This document shows positions 60,555-64,000 of a DNA stretch of 64,000 bases, in pieces (the first letter of the stretch is position 1; each line of letters begins with the position of its first letter). This stretch comes from Albidovulum litorale (GTDB taxonomy: Bacteria > Pseudomonadota > Alphaproteobacteria > Rhodobacterales > Rhodobacteraceae). The stretch lies in assembly GCF_025751495.1 (NCBI RefSeq), contig NZ_JAOWKZ010000005.1, forward strand, positions 248,001 to 312,000, read 5' to 3'. The notes under the pieces are model-generated. The model saw nothing but the letters and a program-made list of their open reading frames with translations. It made no database searches and was not told the DNA's origin. Position numbers and translations under genes: made by a program.

Positions 60555-61382
60555 ATGCTGCCACTCGCGCTGAACCACATGACCGTGGCCCGGCTCAACT
60601 ACGAGCGTCTTCTCGACCTCGCGGCGGAGCTTGGCTGTGAAGGTGTCGAAGTGCGTAACGACCTGCCGCAGCCTCTGTTCGACGGACGTGACCCGGCCGA
60701 GGCAGGACAGATGGCGCGCGACAGGGGACTGAGGATACTGGCCGTCGCCGAAGTGAAGAGGTTCAATGACTGGTCCGCCGATAAGGCAAAAGAGGCGCGC
60801 GACCTGATGCGCCTCGCCGCCGCTGCGGGCGCCGAGGCGGTCAGCCTGATCCCCCGCAACGACGGCTTGGGTATGGGCAATGGCGAGCGTCAGGCCAACC
60901 TGCGCCTCGCGCTCAAGGACCTCAAGCCGATGCTTGAGGATCATGGGCTGATCGGTCTGATCGAACCTCTCGGCTTTTCCATATGCGCCTTGCGTCACAA
61001 GATCGAGGCGGTCGAGGCAATCGAGGCCCTCAACGCGACCGGCCGTTTCAAACTGGTCCACGACACATTCCACCATACGCTCGCCGGGGGCGGCCCATTC
61101 TTTGCGCCACATACCGGCATGGTTCATGTCTCGGGCGTCACCGATCCCGGGTTAGGCATTGACGAGATGGGCGACGGGCACCGGGTGCTGGTCGATGAAC
61201 GCGACCGGCTGGGAAATGTCGACCAGCTGAGGGCGCTGCGTGACGCGGGTTACACGGGGCCGGTATCAATGGAGAGCTTTGCGAAAGAAATACACGACCT
61301 GAGCGATCCGGGCGCCGCATTGGCCCGGTCGTTCAATTTCATGCGGTCACGAATGAGCGAACGTGAAAGCGCTCATTACTGA
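60555..61382 (+). CDS. MocC/IolE-like sugar phosphate isomerase/epimerase
   Basis: A 275-residue TIM-barrel protein of the xylose-isomerase-like (AP endonuclease 2) family. Metal-binding candidates are E139 (GLIEPLGF), D172-x-x-H (LVHDTFHH) and E258 (VSMESFAK). In rhizopine and inositol catabolism such enzymes (MocC, IolE) act as dehydratases or isomerases of keto-inositols. ATG at 60555 follows GGGAGG. The operon continues with a sugar-type transporter. Confidence 0.85.
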   Translation: MLPLALNHMTVARLNYERLLDLAAELGCEGVEVRNDLPQPLFDGRDPAEAGQMARDRGLRILAVAEVKRFNDWSADKAKEARDLMRLAAAAGAEAVSLIPRNDGLGMGNGERQANLRLALKDLKPMLEDHGLIGLIEPLGFSICALRHKIEAVEAIEALNATGRFKLVHDTFHHTLAGGGPFFAPHTGMVHVSGVTDPGLGIDEMGDGHRVLVDERDRLGNVDQLRALRDAGYTGPVSMESFAKEIHDLSDPGAALARSFNFMRSRMSERESAHY

Positions 61383-61460
61383 CCGATACCAATGCCCGAA
61401 GCGGGCTTCCGGCATGGTTTCAGGGAAAGGGTGCGCCGGACATCCGATGGGAGGAACGAA

Positions 61461-62402
61461 ATGAAAAAGACAGTATTCATGGCCGGAGTGGCGATGCTCA
61501 TGGGCACGACCGCCATGGCCGAAAACATCGGTGTGTCGATGGCAAGGTTCGACGACAACTTTCTGACGGTTCTGCGGAACGGGCTTCAGGCCTATGCCGA
61601 CGAACAGGGCCACAGTGTCCAGATCGAGGACGCACAGGACGACGTCGCCAAGCAGCTTGACCAGATCAACAACTTCATCGCCTCGGGCGTCGACGCGATC
61701 ATCGTCAACCCGGTCGACACCTCGGCCACGCAGGCCATGACCGACGCCGCAGCTGCGGGCGGAGTGCCGCTCGTCTACGTGAACCGCCAGCCGATCAACC
61801 TCGACACATTGCCCGACAATCAAGCCTTCGTCGCGTCGAATGAGGTCGATTCCGGCACGCTGGAAACGATCGAGGTCTGCCGCCTCTTCAAAGAGGCGGG
61901 CAAGGACCCTGCCAATATCTATGTTATGATGGGCCAGCTTTCGAACCAGGCAGCGGTCATGCGCACCAAGGACATCCACGATGTGATGGGCGACGGGCGT
62001 TGCGCGGTGACGCTGAACATCATCGACGAGCAAACCGCCAACTGGTCGCGTGATGAGGCGCAGAACCTGATGACCAACTGGCTGTCGACGGGCGCCGCCT
62101 TCGACGGCGTTATCGCCAACAACGACGAGATGGCAATCGGCGCCATTCAGGCGATGAAGGCGGCAGGCATCGACATGGCCTCGGTCGTTGTCGGCGGCGT
62201 CGATGCGACGCAGGATGCTCTGGCGGCGATGCAGGCCGGTGACCTCGACGTTACCGTGTTCCAGAACGCGGCAGCGCAGGGCTCCGGCTCGCTCGACGCG
62301 GCGGTAAAACTGGCGCGCGGGGAAGAGGTTGATCGCGAGGTCTGGATCCCGTTCGAACTCGTGACACCGGCCAATATCGGCGACTACCTGTCCAAGAACT
62401 GA
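61461..62402 (+). CDS. periplasmic sugar/cyclitol-binding protein, MocB/RbsB-like
   Basis: A 313-residue binding protein with a signal peptide (MKKTVFMAGVAMLMGTTAMA, cleaved before ENIG). The mature protein shows the RbsB-type pattern: FLTVLRNGLQAYADEQGH, then IIVNPVDTSATQAMTDAA, then the hinge NNDEMAIGAIQAMKAAG. It should bind a cyclitol or amino-cyclitol, by comparison with MocB and inositol binders. ATG at 61461 follows GGGAGGAACG. Confidence 0.9.
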   Translation: MKKTVFMAGVAMLMGTTAMAENIGVSMARFDDNFLTVLRNGLQAYADEQGHSVQIEDAQDDVAKQLDQINNFIASGVDAIIVNPVDTSATQAMTDAAAAGGVPLVYVNRQPINLDTLPDNQAFVASNEVDSGTLETIEVCRLFKEAGKDPANIYVMMGQLSNQAAVMRTKDIHDVMGDGRCAVTLNIIDEQTANWSRDEAQNLMTNWLSTGAAFDGVIANNDEMAIGAIQAMKAAGIDMASVVVGGVDATQDALAAMQAGDLDVTVFQNAAAQGSGSLDAAVKLARGEEVDREVWIPFELVTPANIGDYLSKN

Positions 62403-62483
62403 TCCGCATCTGGCGGCCACGGGGCGCGGCGCCACATGGCGCCGCCCCCAACCCGCGACATTGCGTCCGAAGGAAGAGGGAAG

Positions 62484-63557
62484 ATGGCTGACACAGCTCA
62501 TGGAATTGGCGGGTTGAAGTACGACCCGAAGAAACGCGCCAAACCGCCGGAACTGAACGTCTTTTTTGCACTTGTCCTGATCGTCGTCACATTCGAGGTT
62601 CTCGGCTGGCTGATCTACGGGCAATCCTTCCTGTTCAATACGCGCGACAATGTCGATGCGATCTTCAACTGGGCGCGGATCAACATCATCATCCTTCAGG
62701 TGTCGATCATCGGCATCATTGCGCTGGGGGTCACGCAGGTCATCATTTCGGGCGGGATTGACCTCTCGTCCGGCTCCATTGTCGGCGCCACCGCGATGAT
62801 CGTGATGAGCTTTGCCCAGACGGCCATGGTCAACGGAAATCCGAACCCGAAGGCGATCTTCGGCGAATGGGCCATGGACCTGCCGGTTCTGGTTCCCATT
62901 CTGGTCGGGCTGGTCTGCGGCCTGATCGCCGGCATGATCAACGGGCTTCTGATCGCCTATACCAAGATCCCACCTTTCATCGCGACACTGGGCATGATGG
63001 TTTCCGCGCGCGGTCTGTCGAAATGGTGGTCGAACGGCAACCCGATCTCCTTCCCGACCGAAAGCTTCGCGGCCATCGGCAAGGGCATGATGCCGGTTGC
63101 GATCTTTGTGGCCCTCGCCATCCTTTTTCATCTGGTGCTGAAGTTCACGGTCTACGGAAAGCACACCTATGCGATCGGATCAAACGAGGATGCGGCGCGG
63201 ATGTCGGGCATCAAGGTCGCGCGGCACAAGGTGCTGGTCTATTCCATCGCCGGAACCCTCGCCGCCGTCGCGGCGATTGTTCTCAGCTCTAAGAACCTGA
63301 CTGCGCAGGCGGGCATGGGGGTCATGTACGAACTGGACGCCATTGCGATGACGGTCATCGGCGGCGTGTCGCTGGCTGGCGGGCGCGGGTCGATCATCGG
63401 CACTGTTCTTGGCGCGCTAATCTTTGGCGTCATCATTTCCGGTTTCACCTTTCTCCGGCTCGACGCCTATTACCAGGAGATGGTGAAGGGCGCGATCATC
63501 GTCGGCGCGGTCGTCCTTGATCAATGGCGCCAGGGTCGGGCGCAGTTGCGGTCATGA
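62484..63557 (+). CDS. ABC sugar permease, RbsC-like
   Basis: A 357-residue inner-membrane permease of the ribose/inositol family with about ten predicted helices. Diagnostic patches are ALGVTQVIISGGIDLSSGSI, the GTRGLSKWW-like ARGLSKWWSNG, and VLVYSIAGTLAAVAAIVL with GGVSLAGGRGSIIGT near the end. The N-terminal cytoplasmic segment (GGLKYDPKKRAKPPELNVF) is longer than usual. It acts with the binding protein upstream and the ATPase downstream. ATG at 62484 follows AAGAGGGAAG. Confidence 0.92.
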   Translation: MADTAHGIGGLKYDPKKRAKPPELNVFFALVLIVVTFEVLGWLIYGQSFLFNTRDNVDAIFNWARINIIILQVSIIGIIALGVTQVIISGGIDLSSGSIVGATAMIVMSFAQTAMVNGNPNPKAIFGEWAMDLPVLVPILVGLVCGLIAGMINGLLIAYTKIPPFIATLGMMVSARGLSKWWSNGNPISFPTESFAAIGKGMMPVAIFVALAILFHLVLKFTVYGKHTYAIGSNEDAARMSGIKVARHKVLVYSIAGTLAAVAAIVLSSKNLTAQAGMGVMYELDAIAMTVIGGVSLAGGRGSIIGTVLGALIFGVIISGFTFLRLDAYYQEMVKGAIIVGAVVLDQWRQGRAQLRS

Positions 63558-63570
63558 AGGGGGCAGGATC

Positions 63571-64000
63571 ATGAGCGATGTCATTCTGGAAACCCGTGGG
63601 CTGACCAAGCATTACGGTGGCGTCCACGCACTCGAAGGCGCCGATTTCACCCTCAGTCGAGGCGAACATGTTGCCATCATGGGGGATAACGGCGCAGGTA
63701 AATCGACCTTCGTGCGCCAGATCACCGGCGTGGAACAGCGCACGCGGGGCGAGATCATCTTCGATGGCAAGCCGGTACATTTCGGGGGGCCGCTTGAGGC
63801 ACGCGAGGCGGGGATTGAAACGGTGTTCCAGACGCTGGCGCTGGCTGACGACCTCGATGTGCCGGACAACCTCTTTCTGGGGCGCGAAAGGACCAAGTGG
63901 GACTGGCTCGGCCCGTTCCGGGTGCTGGACTACAAGGCGATGCGCGAGGCAACGCTCGCGGGACTTGAAAAGACCGCAGTCAAGATCCCGAACATCCGTA
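63571..64000 (+). CDS. ABC sugar transporter ATPase (partial)
   Basis: The first 143 residues of the ATPase, cut by the window end. The N-terminal fold and Walker A (MGDNGAGKSTF) are present, along with the Q-loop segment TVFQTLALADDLDVPDNLFLG. Signature and Walker B lie beyond the edge. Sugar importers of this type often have two fused ATPase domains (about 500 residues) or, in the inositol/MocB group, a single one near 260; the length cannot be judged. ATG at 63571 follows GGGGGCAGG. Confidence 0.9.
   Translation, partial: MSDVILETRGLTKHYGGVHALEGADFTLSRGEHVAIMGDNGAGKSTFVRQITGVEQRTRGEIIFDGKPVHFGGPLEAREAGIETVFQTLALADDLDVPDNLFLGRERTKWDWLGPFRVLDYKAMREATLAGLEKTAVKIPNIR

Noticed and set aside
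1-64000. tRNA, rRNA, CRISPR arrays, insertion sequences and prophage genes
   Set aside because: No clover-leaf-like tRNA, no regular spacer-repeat pattern, no transposase or integrase frame was found. A tRNA-specific scan would be more sensitive than reading by eye.

Overview
The window is GC-rich, densely packed alphaproteobacterial DNA. It most resembles Rhodobacterales (the Paracoccus/Roseobacter side). The evidence is a fused NarK1-NarK2 transporter divergent from an FNR-like NarR gene, a methylmalonyl-CoA epimerase-DUF1467 pair, an SqrR/BigR-type repressor, hydroxyproline and lysine catabolic clusters, and short dispersed repeats of the GCCTCCGGCGGGAG type, which I recall as common in this group. 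No rRNA, tRNA, CRISPR array, insertion sequence or prophage was seen. The species assignment is inference.

Layout. 145-1926: aspS. 1933-3331: a visibly less GC-rich restriction-modification pair (BglII/BstYI-like endonuclease and MT-A70 adenine methyltransferase). 3416-11003: small regulatory units, including two LysR regulators with clear palindromes beside divergent genes (a hemerythrin-like protein and a 68-aa protein), a receiver-domain protein, mce-DUF1467, an SqrR-like repressor, a flavin reductase and a DUF475 membrane protein. 11204-18258: a minus-strand operon with YnjB/YnjC/YnjD-like ABC transporter parts, a YnjF-like CDP-alcohol phosphotransferase, a TVP38-flavoprotein disulfide reductase fusion and a further membrane protein. 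19026-32031: nitrate respiration, with narR divergent from narK-narGHJI, followed in the same direction by a parvulin isomerase, a carbonic anhydrase, a DUF2478 protein and a 5-formyltetrahydrofolate cyclo-ligase. 32041-40216: a GntR regulator and a six-gene hydroxyproline operon covering 4-hydroxyproline to 2-oxoglutarate and dehydration of 3-hydroxyproline isomers.

40298-43928: cysK, a SARP/BTAD-TPR regulator and a small protein. 43976-53045: a minus-strand lysine/2-aminoadipate cluster with a saccharopine/lysine dehydrogenase family protein, an aminoadipate-semialdehyde dehydrogenase, a FabD-like acyltransferase, a fused E1 alpha-beta 2-oxoacid dehydrogenase, glutaryl-CoA dehydrogenase and an aminotransferase, with a divergent LysR gene. 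53137-57022: LysR, an XRE-cupin regulator and kbl-tdh for threonine breakdown. 57019-64000: a rhizopine-like (moc) locus with a divergent PanB homologue, a MocE-type Rieske ferredoxin and a MocD-type di-iron oxygenase facing a LacI regulator, a MocC/IolE-like isomerase and a sugar-type ABC transporter cut by the window end.

The most notable candidates for undescribed biology are three loci. One is the lysine cluster, which has an E1 and an acyltransferase but no E2/E3. Another is the moc-like locus with a PanB homologue that has lost its metal and substrate residues. The third is the transporter/phospholipid/redox operon at 11204-18258. Several predicted operators are long perfect palindromes placed exactly where the adjacent regulator should act.
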